Below, piece after piece: positions 7,434-15,114 of a stretch of 18,821 bases of DNA. A model generated the notes under the pieces. That model worked only from the letters and a program-made list of their open reading frames with translations, searched no databases and had not been told where the DNA came from. The position numbers and the translations under genes were made by a program. The stretch is from the NCBI GenBank assembly GCA_910579285.1, contig CAJTTT010000043.1:1-18821 (forward strand), given 5' to 3'. Every line of letters starts with the position of its first letter. The first letter of the stretch is position 1. The stretch comes from an uncultured Lachnospiraceae bacterium (GTDB lineage Bacteria > Bacillota > Clostridia > Lachnospirales > Lachnospiraceae).

Positions 7434-7463
7434 GGCGGGGCGGTCTTATCCGCCCCGCCTTTT
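7434..7463 (+). terminator. Intercistronic GC-rich terminator/stabiliser hairpin
   Basis: GGCGGGGCGG (7434-7443) and CCGCCCCGCC (7450-7459) form a perfect 10-bp stem with a 6-base loop, followed by TTTT. Placed between binding protein and permease genes, it may end or slow part of the transcripts and protect the 3' end of the upstream message, giving more binding protein than permease. Confidence 0.85.
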
Positions 7464-7507
7464 CAAATGAGATTGTATCAGTTAGCAAATAATTTGGGGG
7501 TGATACC

Positions 7508-8413
7508 ATGAAAAGTAAGAAAATAACCGCCACAAATTCTCTTCAAAAGGCGACGAAACGCTGGGGATTCCTTTTTATGGGTCCTGTACTTATCGCATTT
7601 ATCATTGGATTTGTCTGGCCATTCATTCAGGGCATCTGGCTGTCTATGTGCCAGTTCCGCCTGATTTCTGATGCGAAATTCATCGGCTTTGGCAACTATG
7701 TGAAGACATTTCAGGACGCTTCTTTCCGCCATGCCTTCTGGTACACGGCGATGTTTGCGATCGTATCGCTTGTCATTATCAATGTGTTAGCGTTTATCGT
7801 GGCGTACATCCTGACATTGGAGATTAAAGGAAGCAACCTGTACCGAACGGTATTCTTTATGCCGAACCTGATCGGTGGTATCGTACTGGGCTACATCTGG
7901 TCGATGATCTTTGACGGCATACTCGGACGCTATCAGACGTCCATTCTGTTAGAAAGCAAATACGGTTTTTGGGGATTGATTATCCTCATGTGCTGGCAGC
8001 AGATCGGTTATATGATGATCATCTATGTTGCAGGGCTGCAGAATGTGCCCGGAGATATTCTGGAGGCGGCCCGCATCGACGGCGCGACTTCCATGCAGAC
8101 ACTGTTTAAGGTGACGATTCCTAACGTGATGAGCTCCTTTACCATCTGTATGTTCCTTACCCTGACAAACGGCTTCAAGCTGTTTGACCAGAACCTGGCG
8201 CTGACCGGCGGACAGCCGTTTATCATTCAGCCGGGCGGAACAACGGTTAAGACGACAGAAATGCTGGCGCTCAATATTTATAATACATTCTACAGTTCCA
8301 ACACGACTTCTCAGGGTGTGGCGCAGGCAAAGGCAGTGGTTTTCTTCATTCTGGTGGCGGGTCTCGGACTGCTTCAGTTGAGCTATACGCGTAAGAGGGA
8401 GGTGCAGCAGTAA
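7508..8413 (+). CDS. Sugar ABC transporter permease, MalF type
   Basis: A 301-residue inner-membrane protein that forms half of the transport channel. About six membrane helices are visible (roughly 20-45, 75-105, 113-137, 152-176, 205-225, 272-294). The EAA loop, EAARIDGATSMQTLFKVTIP (186-205), is the contact site for the ATPase. GGGGGTGAT lies 7 bases before the ATG. Its TAA overlaps the ATG of the next gene, so the two permeases are translationally coupled. Length and motif are typical of the MalF/LacF-like carbohydrate family. No ATPase gene is near; in Gram-positive bacteria a shared MsmX/MsmK-type ATPase often serves several importers. Confidence 0.93.
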   Translation: MKSKKITATNSLQKATKRWGFLFMGPVLIAFIIGFVWPFIQGIWLSMCQFRLISDAKFIGFGNYVKTFQDASFRHAFWYTAMFAIVSLVIINVLAFIVAYILTLEIKGSNLYRTVFFMPNLIGGIVLGYIWSMIFDGILGRYQTSILLESKYGFWGLIILMCWQQIGYMMIIYVAGLQNVPGDILEAARIDGATSMQTLFKVTIPNVMSSFTICMFLTLTNGFKLFDQNLALTGGQPFIIQPGGTTVKTTEMLALNIYNTFYSSNTTSQGVAQAKAVVFFILVAGLGLLQLSYTRKREVQQ

Positions 8414-9270
8414 TGAACAAGAATACAATTTCTGCCGCGAACCGGCAAAAAACCATTCTTTCCGTGATATTGGCCGTGGTCAGCATCATCTATGTACTTC
8501 CTGTGCTGGCAGTAGTGATTAACTCGTTTAAACAGAATACATTTGTAAAAACAGATACCTTTGCGCTTCCCACAGGGGAGATGAGCGCCGGTTTCAGTAA
8601 CTTTGTAAAAGGAATGACGTTCGGTAACTATCCTTTTGTGAAAAGCGTGCTGTACAGCGTTGAAATTACGTTACTTTCCACATTTTTGATTCTGCTGTGT
8701 ACCTCCATGGCGGCATGGTATATCGCGAGAGTCAATTCCCTGATCTGTAAGGTTGTCTACTTCCTGTGCGTATTCTCCATGGTGGTGCCCTTCCAGATGG
8801 TGATGTTCCCGCTGTCCAAAACGGCGGATAAGCTGCATCTGAACACGCCGCTTTCGATCTCGATTGTATATCTGGGATTCGGCGCAGGGCTTGCAATCTT
8901 CATGTTCGTCGGATTCGTGAAGGCGATTCCGCTTGAGGTGGAGGAGGCTGCGTCCATCGACGGATGCGGGCCGGTGCGAATTTTCTTCCAGGTGGTCGTG
9001 CCGATGTTAAAACCGACGATGATTTCAGTTGGTATTCTGGAGATTATGTGGGTGTGGAACGATTATCTGCTGCCTGTGTTGGTGCTTGACATCAATAAAT
9101 ACCGCACGATCCCGATTCATATCCAGTATCTGAAAGGAAGTTACGGTACGGTGGATCTTGGTGCGACGATGGCCCTTATCCTGATGAGCATTATTCCTGT
9201 GATCATTTTCTACCTGTGCTGCCAGAAGTATATCATCAAAGGTGTGGCAGCCGGTGCAGTGAAAGGTTAA
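8413..9270 (+). CDS. Carbohydrate ABC transporter permease, MalG type
   Basis: A 285-residue second channel subunit, partner of the preceding permease. The EAA loop is EEAASIDGCGPVRIFFQVVV (177-196). Six membrane helices are visible, and the C-terminus YIIKGVAAGAVKG matches the conserved end of MalG-like proteins. The ATG shares its A with the TAA of the upstream permease, with GGGAGGTG 8 bases before it. A perfect hairpin terminator lies 12 bases after the stop, so malQ is not simply co-transcribed. Confidence 0.93.
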   Translation: MNKNTISAANRQKTILSVILAVVSIIYVLPVLAVVINSFKQNTFVKTDTFALPTGEMSAGFSNFVKGMTFGNYPFVKSVLYSVEITLLSTFLILLCTSMAAWYIARVNSLICKVVYFLCVFSMVVPFQMVMFPLSKTADKLHLNTPLSISIVYLGFGAGLAIFMFVGFVKAIPLEVEEAASIDGCGPVRIFFQVVVPMLKPTMISVGILEIMWVWNDYLLPVLVLDINKYRTIPIHIQYLKGSYGTVDLGATMALILMSIIPVIIFYLCCQKYIIKGVAAGAVKG

Positions 9271-9282
9271 ATTGAGAGAATG

Positions 9283-9323
9283 ATGATCAGGGGTGCGAGC
9301 CCCTGATCATACTTGCTTTTTTT
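9283..9323 (+). terminator. Terminator of the ABC transporter operon
   Basis: ATGATCAGGGG (9283-9293) and CCCCTGATCAT (9300-9310) form a perfect 11-bp stem with a 6-base loop; seven T follow at 9317-9323 after a 6-base gap. The T run overlaps the start of the malQ -35 element. Confidence 0.85.
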
Positions 9324-9352
9324 GACAAAATAATGTAGAATTCGAGTAGAAA
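9322..9352 (+). promoter_or_regulatory. malQ promoter
   Basis: A perfect TTGACA (9322-9327), then a 19-base spacer and TAGAAA (9347-9352), a weak -10. The predicted start site is near 9358, where a palindrome begins. Confidence 0.5.
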
Positions 9353-9357
9353 TCGGT

Positions 9358-9375
9358 TTCCGAACGGCTTCGGAA
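9358..9375 (+). promoter_or_regulatory. Palindrome at the malQ start site, candidate operator
   Basis: TTCCGAA (9358-9364), CGGC, TTCGGAA (9369-9375): perfect 7-bp arms. The position at the predicted +1 suits a repressor site for the LacI-type protein. As RNA it would form a short hairpin with no T run. Confidence 0.45.
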
Positions 9376-9404
9376 TGTGTGAAAGGAAAGGACATGTGGA
9401 CGTT

Positions 9405-10898
9405 ATGAGAAAGTGCGGTGTTTTACTGCCCGTTTCCGCCATCCCCTCACAGTATGGGATCGGCGCGTTTTCCAGAGAGGCATATACCTTCATTGATCTG
9501 TTAGAAGAAGCGGGGCAGTCTTATTGGCAGATTCTGCCGCTTGGCCCCACGGGCTATGGGGATTCTCCCTATCAGTCTTTTTCCACCTTTGCAGGAAATC
9601 CATATTATATTGATCTGGAGTCACTGGTGCAGGCCGGCTATCTGACTGAGCAGGACTGTGAGCAGTATGATTTCGGGGATGACGATGCTTATGTCGATTA
9701 TGAGAAGATTTATCTGTCCCGCTTTAAGGTGTTAAAGAAAGCGTTTCAGAACAGCCAGATCGAGAAGGACGAGGCATATCAGAAGTTTGTGGAAGAGAAC
9801 GCTTACTGGCTGAAGGATTACGCCCTCTATATGGCGGTGAAGAATGCCTTCGGCGGCAAGAGCTGGGCTGAGTGGGATGAGGATATCAGGCTCCGCAAAG
9901 AGGAGGCATTGAAGAGCTATGCCGAAAAATATGCGGAGGAAGTGGCTTTTTACCAGTTCCAGCAGTACCTGTTTGCGAAGCAGTGGTTTGCGCTGAAAGC
10001 CTACGCGAATCAAAAGAAAATAGAAATTATCGGGGATATTCCTATTTATGTGGCGTTTGACAGCTCGGATACCTGGGCAAACCCGGAACTTTTCCAGCTG
10101 GACGAGACGCTGACGCCTGTGGCGGTGGCGGGCTGCCCGCCGGATGCTTTTTCCGCTACGGGACAGCTCTGGGGAAATCCGCTGTACCGCTGGGATTACC
10201 ATAAAGAGACGGATTATGAGTGGTGGATGAAGCGGATTGCCTACTGCTATAAGCTTTACGATGTGGTGCGGATCGACCACTTCAGAGGATTTGACGAATA
10301 TTACTCCATTCCCTTTGGAGATGAGACGGCGGAGTTTGGGCGCTGGGAAAAGGGACCTGGATACGATATCTTTCAGACGATGAAGGCAAAGCTTGGGAAA
10401 AAGGCCGTGATCGCGGAGGATCTCGGATTTTTGACCAAATCAGTCATTAATCTGGTAAAAAAGACCGGGTATCCCGGCATGAAAATTTTGCAGTTTGCCT
10501 TTGACTCGCGGGAAGAGAGCGATTATCTGCCCCACAACTATGTGTCGAACAGCATTGTCTACACGGGAACCCATGACAACGATACGACGCTTGGCTGGTA
10601 TGAAAAGCTGAGCCGCAGAGATAAGGCTTTTGCCAAAAAATATCTGAACATCAAGTCGAACAGGGATGTCCAGTGGGAGTTTATCAGGGCGGCTATGGCG
10701 AGCGTATCCGATACCTGCGTGATTCCGATGCAGGATTATCTCGGACTTGGGACGGAAGCCAGAACCAATATGCCTTCCACACTTGGGACGAACTGGAAGT
10801 GGCGGATGCTGCCAGGACAGTTTACGAGTGAGCTGGCGGCGCGGATTCTGGAGATGTCAAAGCTCTACGGCAGGGCACAGTGCGAGAAGAACTTCTAG
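9405..10898 (+). CDS. malQ: 4-alpha-glucanotransferase (amylomaltase, GH77)
   Basis: MalQ transfers segments of alpha-1,4-glucans between maltooligosaccharides, releasing glucose and longer chains for phosphorylase. The 497 residues show the family's start (RKCGVLLPVSAIPSQYGIG), the nucleophile D291 in VRIDHFRGF, the acid/base E338 in IAEDLG and the third carboxylate D391 in THDNDT; the numbering closely tracks the Thermus enzyme (D293, E340, D395). Length is typical. I start it at ATG 9405 because homologs begin at this point; the ribosome binding site (GGAAAGGA) is 13 bases away, so GTG 9396 is possible. The in-frame ATG at 9375 overlaps the palindrome and is rejected. It lies between the ABC operon and a LacI-type gene and gives the best clue to the transported sugar. 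Confidence 0.96.
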   Translation: MRKCGVLLPVSAIPSQYGIGAFSREAYTFIDLLEEAGQSYWQILPLGPTGYGDSPYQSFSTFAGNPYYIDLESLVQAGYLTEQDCEQYDFGDDDAYVDYEKIYLSRFKVLKKAFQNSQIEKDEAYQKFVEENAYWLKDYALYMAVKNAFGGKSWAEWDEDIRLRKEEALKSYAEKYAEEVAFYQFQQYLFAKQWFALKAYANQKKIEIIGDIPIYVAFDSSDTWANPELFQLDETLTPVAVAGCPPDAFSATGQLWGNPLYRWDYHKETDYEWWMKRIAYCYKLYDVVRIDHFRGFDEYYSIPFGDETAEFGRWEKGPGYDIFQTMKAKLGKKAVIAEDLGFLTKSVINLVKKTGYPGMKILQFAFDSREESDYLPHNYVSNSIVYTGTHDNDTTLGWYEKLSRRDKAFAKKYLNIKSNRDVQWEFIRAAMASVSDTCVIPMQDYLGLGTEARTNMPSTLGTNWKWRMLPGQFTSELAARILEMSKLYGRAQCEKNF

Positions 10899-10936
10899 TC
10901 GCTCACAGCAGCGGCTGTTTCGCGGAGAAGTTCTAG

Positions 10937-10955
10937 GTCTGCTGCGCAGACTTTT
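10937..10955 (+). terminator. Short terminator-like hairpin after malQ
   Basis: GTCTGC (10937-10942) and GCAGAC (10946-10951) with a TGC loop, followed by TTTT. The stem may extend by two pairs. It lies 38 bases after the malQ stop and could end or attenuate read-through into the LacI-type regulator gene. Confidence 0.55.
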
Positions 10956-10963
10956 CTCACACG

Positions 10964-11016
10964 GGAGAATGCCAAAAACACGACATTCTCCGCATTGTGT
11001 GGAGAGTGCGGAGAAT
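10964..11016 (+). other. Competing hairpins in the leader of the LacI-type gene
   Basis: Arm A GGAGAATG (10964-10971) pairs with CATTCTCC (10984-10991). The overlapping arm B ATTCTCCGCA (10985-10994) pairs perfectly with TGCGGAGAAT (11007-11016). The two stems cannot form together. The second ends 5 bases before the ribosome binding site of the regulator gene. Confidence 0.5.
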
Positions 11017-11032
11017 ATGGCGGGGGATGCAG

Positions 11033-12070
11033 ATGGCGGAAATTACGATAAAAGACATAGCGAAACAGTGCGGTGTAGGCGTCAGTACGGTCTCCCGGGC
11101 AATCAACAATCACCCGGATATCAATTCGGAAACCAAGAAAATGATTCTGGACGTTATTGACCAGGCTGGTTTTATTCCGAATAACAGCGCCAGAAACTTA
11201 AAACGGACGGATGCCAAATGCATTGCGGTGCTGGTGAAGGGTATCACGAATCCCTTTTTCAGCAGCATGATCCAGATCATCGAGGAAGAGACGCAGAGGA
11301 ACAAGTACGCGCTTGTGCTTCGGCATGTGGAGCCGCAGGAAGACGAGATTGACGTGGCGTTGGAGCTGGAGAAAGAGAAGCGGCTGCGCGGCATCGTTTT
11401 TCTTGGCGGTAAATTTGAGCATTCGGAAGAAAAGATAAGGAAGCTGAAAGTGCCGTTCATTTTCAGTACCATCGGAGTCAATGTGCCGGATCAGATCAAC
11501 AGAATGGAGTTTTCCAACATTGCGGTGGATGACAGGATGGAAAGCAAAAAGATGACGGAGTATCTGCTTGATCTGGGACACAGGGAAATCGCCCTGATTA
11601 CGGAGCGGTCGGAGCGGCCCATCGGCAGACTGCGCATGGAGGGGTTCCGGCGGGCTTTTGCGGAGCACGGGCTGGATGTGCCGGACAGACTGATCTGTTA
11701 TGTGCAGGAGGACATTGAACATTATTCTATGGAAAACGGCTATCTGACGGCAAAAAAGCTGTTAGAGTCCGGGCAGGAAGTGACAGCCATCTATGCGGTG
11801 GCCGATGCGCTGGCTATCGGCGCATGCCGGGCGGTGCTCGAAGCAGGAAAGCGGATTCCAGAGGATATTTCGGTGGCCGGGTATGATGGGATTGAGATGG
11901 GAGAGTATTACAATCCGAAGCTGACTACGATCAAACAGCCGGTGGAGGAGATGGCGAAAAAGACGATCCGCCTGCTGCTCGATGTGATCGGAGAACGGAA
12001 GGAGCATCAGCAGATTGTCTTTCCGGCGGAACTGGTGGTGAGAGAATCTACCGGGCCATGTAAAAAGTGA
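11033..12070 (+). CDS. LacI family transcriptional regulator
   Basis: A 345-residue DNA-binding repressor/activator of the LacI/GalR family, likely controlling the adjacent transporter and malQ in response to a sugar. The N-terminal helix-turn-helix is TIKDIAKQCGVGVSTVSRAI (5-24), followed by the hinge helix (NNSARNLKR) and a periplasmic-binding-protein-like sensor domain, ending in the usual YNPKLTTIKQP and LVVRESTG segments. ATG 11033 is chosen because GGGGGA lies 6 bases upstream and family members start just before ITIKDIA; upstream in-frame ATGs lack a site. A leader with competing hairpins precedes it. Operator candidates with central CG are at 5962-5985 and 9358-9375. The effector is not readable from sequence; maltose or maltodextrin is inferred from context. 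Confidence 0.93.
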   Translation: MAEITIKDIAKQCGVGVSTVSRAINNHPDINSETKKMILDVIDQAGFIPNNSARNLKRTDAKCIAVLVKGITNPFFSSMIQIIEEETQRNKYALVLRHVEPQEDEIDVALELEKEKRLRGIVFLGGKFEHSEEKIRKLKVPFIFSTIGVNVPDQINRMEFSNIAVDDRMESKKMTEYLLDLGHREIALITERSERPIGRLRMEGFRRAFAEHGLDVPDRLICYVQEDIEHYSMENGYLTAKKLLESGQEVTAIYAVADALAIGACRAVLEAGKRIPEDISVAGYDGIEMGEYYNPKLTTIKQPVEEMAKKTIRLLLDVIGERKEHQQIVFPAELVVRESTGPCKK

Positions 12071-12099
12071 GAGCCGCACCTCAAAGAGTCCGGCGGCTC
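12062..12099 (-). terminator. Terminator of the leftward CYTH operon
   Basis: Read leftward, GAGCCGC (12099-12093) and GCGGCTC (12077-12071) form a 7-bp stem with a 15-base loop, followed by TCAC and five T (12066-12062). The stem overlaps the last codons of the CYTH gene and the T run lies in the 3' end of the LacI-type gene. Confidence 0.6.
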
Positions 12100-12584
12100 A
12101 GATTAGAATTATGATAGGCGGGATCGTTTGAAACATCTTGACTAAACCAGTCGAGAGGGAGAAACGCTTCCGCCATTTCTCTGTCAGGGAACTCCACTTC
12201 CGCAATTACCAGCGGGGCAAAGGGTGGATCAAAAATATCCAGTTCCACACATAAACTGATCTGGTCAATACTTTTTTCTGCCGATGACATATATGTCGGA
12301 TTGAACTGCGGACAGTCGATGGGAATGACATAGCGCTTTTTGGAAATGATGTTTCCGTCTGCCTTTTCCCGCAGATGATAGTAAGATTCCTCATTTAAGG
12401 GGAGATTGTACTCCTCTCTGGCAAGAAGCCCCTTTCCTTTGTAGGTCAGGTAGTAGGAGTCATCCTGCCTGCGGATTCTGACAACCGGGTCAGTGTTGAG
12501 GTAGGCCTGTTCGATGATGCGGCAGGGGTAGGACTCCAGATTGACCGGCAGGTTTGTGATTGTAAATTTGCGTTCAATTTCCAT
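12081..12584 (-). CDS. CYTH domain-containing protein
   Basis: A 167-residue cytoplasmic protein of the CYTH superfamily (class IV adenylate cyclase, thiamine triphosphatase and triphosphate tunnel enzymes), which bind triphosphorylated substrates with metal ions. The signature ExExK is at the N-terminus (E2, E4, K6 in MEIERKF). Basic and acidic tunnel residues follow in VVRIRRQDDSYYLTYKG, SKKRY, CVELDIF and IAEVEF, and the end WFSQDVSNDPAYHNSNL fits the small bacterial form. The reaction is unknown; tripolyphosphatase activity is a known possibility for such proteins. It starts 17 bases after the acetyltransferase stop, with AAAGGA upstream of the ATG, and is the second gene of a two-gene operon. 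Confidence 0.9.
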   Translation of the reverse strand: MEIERKFTITNLPVNLESYPCRIIEQAYLNTDPVVRIRRQDDSYYLTYKGKGLLAREEYNLPLNEESYYHLREKADGNIISKKRYVIPIDCPQFNPTYMSSAEKSIDQISLCVELDIFDPPFAPLVIAEVEFPDREMAEAFLPLDWFSQDVSNDPAYHNSNLSRRTL

Positions 12585-12601
12585 GAAAGGTTCCTTTCTG
12601 C

Positions 12602-13186
12602 TCAGTTGTTTTCGCGCATAACCCGGCAGGGGTTTCCGTATGCGACAGAATTGTCCGGGATGTTCTTTGTGACAACGCTTCCCGCACCGATCACAACATT
12701 GTTTCCAATGGTGACGCCGGGCATGATAATGGCTCCGCCGCCAATCCAGACGTTATTCCCAATGACAACCGGGGCCGTCTGTGTTTTGCAGAAGGCAAAG
12801 GAGCCGTCCTCCTTCGGTTCCCCGAAACGGTCGTGCGCGTTCGTCGGGTGGAAGGCGGTATAGATCTGAACATTGGGGGCGATGAGCGCATTGTCCCCGA
12901 TGCGGATCTCATTGTCATCCAGGAAGGTGCAGTTCATATTGACTTCGCAGTTGTTTCCAAAGTATATATTATTGCCGTAATCTGCAAAAAACGGCGCAGT
13001 GATCCAGAGGTTTTTTCCTTTTCCACCGAGAAGTTCCCCTAAAATCTGCTCTTTCTGTGCGGCGTCTTCGGAAGGTAAGCTGTTGTAGTTTCTCACCAGA
13101 TCCTTTGCCTTGTGCCACTGCGACAGCAGTTCGGGATCACCGCAGTCGTAGAGCTGTCCGGCTAACATTTTTTCACGCTCTGTCAT
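12602..13186 (-). CDS. Sugar O-acetyltransferase, maltose/galactoside acetyltransferase type
   Basis: A 194-residue enzyme that transfers acetyl from acetyl-CoA to a sugar hydroxyl, of the left-handed beta-helix (hexapeptide repeat) family with Maa and LacA. The N-terminal part, MTEREKMLAGQLYDCGDPEL, is the family's maltose-acetyltransferase cap domain. Hexapeptide-type repeats run from about 70 to 185 (for example IGNNVWIGGGAIIMPGVTIG). The catalytic His is H113 in TAFHPTN. The ATG at 13186 has AAGGAG 8 bases upstream; the longer open frame adds sequence before the promoter and is rejected. It is the first gene of a leftward operon with a near-consensus promoter. The natural acceptor is uncertain. 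Confidence 0.93.
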   Translation of the reverse strand: MTEREKMLAGQLYDCGDPELLSQWHKAKDLVRNYNSLPSEDAAQKEQILGELLGGKGKNLWITAPFFADYGNNIYFGNNCEVNMNCTFLDDNEIRIGDNALIAPNVQIYTAFHPTNAHDRFGEPKEDGSFAFCKTQTAPVVIGNNVWIGGGAIIMPGVTIGNNVVIGAGSVVTKNIPDNSVAYGNPCRVMRENN

Positions 13187-13219
13187 GGTGTGTTCTCCTT
13201 GTTTTGTGTTTTGTAACTC

Positions 13220-13248
13220 ATTGTAGCAAGTGCATATACGGATGTCAA
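13220..13248 (-). promoter_or_regulatory. Near-consensus promoter of the acetyltransferase-CYTH operon
   Basis: Read leftward, TTGACA (13248-13243), a 17-base spacer and TACAAT (13225-13220), one mismatch from perfect sigma-A consensus. Confidence 0.88.
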
Positions 13249-13306
13249 TGCGCGTGGGTGGGGTGAGTTGCTTTAAAAACAAGGTGAAATGATTTTGCAA
13301 ATTAAT

Positions 13307-13337
13307 TTGTCGGTTTCTTTGTATTCTGTGTTATAAT
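13307..13337 (+). promoter_or_regulatory. Promoter of the NERD gene
   Basis: A perfect TATAAT (13332-13337) with extended TGT at 13329-13331; TTGTCG (13307-13312) with a 19-base spacer is a weak -35. It is divergent from the acetyltransferase promoter. Confidence 0.65.
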
Positions 13338-13394
13338 ATCTGCGAGTGAAATCTAAAGAATTTGGACGTATTACAGTAAAAGGGGAAAACGATT

Positions 13395-14285
13395 ATGTGG
13401 ATGTATTTGTTTACGTTATTTTTGATCATTGCTTTATTTGTAATATATGCATTTCAGAACAAGCGTTATAAAAAGACAGAGTATTATGAGCAGACTAAAA
13501 ATTCATATATAAGCGTTCTTTTTGATAAGGGACGTCTGGGAGAATTTTATACATATCAATATTTGAAACCGCTTGACGGATACCGGCGGTACCTGTTCAA
13601 TTTGTATATTCCAAAAGAAAATGGGGAAACCACGGAACTAGATGTTGTCCTGCTGCATGAATCAGGTATTTATGTGTTTGAATCTAAGAATTATAGCGGA
13701 TGGATTTTTGGAACAGAATCTCAAAAATATTGGACGCAGACTCTGCCTGTGGGAAAAGGCCGGTCGCAAAAGAATAAATTTTTCAATCCGATCTTACAGA
13801 ACAAAGGGCATCTGAAATGGCTGAAAGCATTTCTTGCAGATCAGACACTGCCTTTTTATTCTTATATCGTATTCAGTGATCGGTGCACGTTGAAAAATAT
13901 CAAGACAACCAGTGAAGAGCATTGTGTTGTTAACCGTTATCACCTTCTTGCAGCGGTTCGCCATAATATTGCGAAGACAGGCGGTCAGTTATCGAGGGAA
14001 AAGATTGACAGTCTGTTTGAAATACTGTATCCGCTTACGCAGATAGACGAAGCCGTGAAAATGGCGCATATTAAAAATATACAACAGAAAACACGGGATG
14101 ATTTTTCAAAACCTGCGCCTGTTGCTGTGGTAATGCCAAAAACTGAGGAGCCAGTCTGTCCCAGGTGCGGCGAGAAGCTTGTGATACGCATAGCAAAAAA
14201 AGGAGAGCGGCAGGGAAAGCAGTTCTGGGGATGCTCCAATTTTCCAAAATGCATGTATACGGAAGAGATGGCAGATACACCTTAA
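13395..14285 (+). CDS. Membrane-anchored NERD domain protein with C4 zinc finger
   Basis: The 296-residue protein joins three parts. Residues 3-20 are one membrane helix. Residues about 44-165 form a nuclease-related domain (NERD), a PD-(D/E)xK-like fold: GRLGEF (E50), ELDVVLL (D83) and FESKNYSGWIFG (E96, K98) give the expected acidic and lysine residues. Residues 255-286 form a topoisomerase-type C4 zinc finger (C255, C258, C280, C286), which binds single-stranded DNA in other proteins. Nuclease activity is a prediction. AGGGGA lies upstream of the ATG. The gene has its own promoter and converges with the P-loop gene. Composition is more A+T-rich than the backbone, fitting an accessory gene. 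A role in DNA processing or defence is possible but unproven. Confidence 0.88.
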   Translation: MWMYLFTLFLIIALFVIYAFQNKRYKKTEYYEQTKNSYISVLFDKGRLGEFYTYQYLKPLDGYRRYLFNLYIPKENGETTELDVVLLHESGIYVFESKNYSGWIFGTESQKYWTQTLPVGKGRSQKNKFFNPILQNKGHLKWLKAFLADQTLPFYSYIVFSDRCTLKNIKTTSEEHCVVNRYHLLAAVRHNIAKTGGQLSREKIDSLFEILYPLTQIDEAVKMAHIKNIQQKTRDDFSKPAPVAVVMPKTEEPVCPRCGEKLVIRIAKKGERQGKQFWGCSNFPKCMYTEEMADTP

Positions 14286-14316
14286 AAAGGTGCAGGGTCT
14301 ATCCCATTGCCATAGT

Positions 14317-14970
14317 TTACAATAAATTTACTAACCCGAAATACCGCTCTACTTTGTCTGCTGTTTCCTTAACTGTACTCTGCGGTGTTCTTTCAAGCCA
14401 AAAATAACCGCTTTCTTTGATATCCCAATAATATTTCTCATTGAGACTCCTCAAAGTTGCATTACATGTTTCTTTTGCCTTTTCAACATCAGACGCGCTA
14501 TTAATAAAATCACAAAAACCTTGATGATCCGGGCGGTTGCAATAATCATCAATGATATTAGATGGTTCCTTTAACAAAAAAACAATTCTGGATGGTTCCG
14601 TAATCCGTTCCGCCTGCTCCATAGTTAAATGGCTATCACATAGCACAATTTGATTTTGAGAAAAACGTATCAAATCCAATAATACAAAGTCTAATTGTTC
14701 TCGTGTATTATCAAGCAACCACTTTTTATAATCATCCACAGTACGCAAAAAGAATTCATCCGCATCTTTAAACTTCTTATTCATTGCTGGTTGAAAAGCA
14801 GCGTTTGAAACTTGTTGATGTTTCTCAAATTGCTCGTCAATATCGTAGACTAATATATTGTGTCGGTTTGCTAACTCTCTTGAAATCGTTGTCTTTCCTC
14901 CACAAGGTGTTCCTGTTACAAAATAAACATTTTTTAAATACTCTTTCAGTACATTGTCTTGAAATATCAT
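14317..14970 (-). CDS. P-loop AAA-type ATPase/kinase-like protein
   Basis: A 217-residue protein with a Walker A motif GTPCGGKTT (20-28, K26) right after the first beta strand, as in small-molecule kinases and zeta-toxin-like P-loop proteins. Acidic residues in DIDEQFEKH (near 40) and FVLLD could serve as metal or substrate ligands. Its substrate is unknown; similar proteins are usually annotated only as AAA family ATPase. The ATG at 14970 is preferred because AAGGAG lies 8 bases upstream; a GTG at 15033 would add 21 residues but has no site and runs through the inverted repeat. The gene is preceded by a short peptide ORF and a 12-bp inverted repeat, suggesting translational control. It is A+T-rich and converges with the NERD gene, 31 bases apart. 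Confidence 0.8.
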   Translation of the reverse strand: MIFQDNVLKEYLKNVYFVTGTPCGGKTTISRELANRHNILVYDIDEQFEKHQQVSNAAFQPAMNKKFKDADEFFLRTVDDYKKWLLDNTREQLDFVLLDLIRFSQNQIVLCDSHLTMEQAERITEPSRIVFLLKEPSNIIDDYCNRPDHQGFCDFINSASDVEKAKETCNATLRSLNEKYYWDIKESGYFWLERTPQSTVKETADKVERYFGLVNLL

Positions 14971-14986
14971 TACAAAATCTCCTTTA

Positions 14987-15030
14987 TTAAATAGTTTTTT
15001 AGCATTCTGATTGTACATAAAACTATTTAA
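14987..15030 (-). other. 12-bp inverted repeat in the leader of the P-loop gene
   Basis: TTAAATAGTTTT (14987-14998) and AAAACTATTTAA (15019-15030) are perfect 12-bp arms with a 20-base loop. In the leftward RNA the second arm ends 2 bases before the ribosome binding site (14984-14979) of the P-loop gene, so the stem could limit ribosome access. Confidence 0.6.
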
Positions 15031-15045
15031 CACAGCCTTATGTAT

Positions 15046-15078
15046 TTAGATATTTCTTAATCTTAAACACCCTGACAT
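15046..15078 (-). CDS. Candidate 10-residue leader peptide
   Basis: ATG (15078-15076) to TAA (15048-15046) encodes MSGCLRLRNI. A very strong site, GGAGGT (15091-15086), lies 7 bases upstream. The stop is 16 bases before the inverted repeat that precedes the P-loop gene, the layout seen in translational attenuators of the erm and cat type. Whether it is translated is inference; no conservation can be checked here. Confidence 0.45.
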   Translation of the reverse strand: MSGCLRLRNI

Positions 15079-15114
15079 ATTTGCCACCTCCAAATTTCGA
15101 TTGTCGATAGCTTT

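Noticed and set aside
13187..13300. N-terminal extension of the sugar acetyltransferase
   Set aside because: The extension crosses its promoter at 13220-13248 and has no ribosome binding site; AAGGAG supports 13186.
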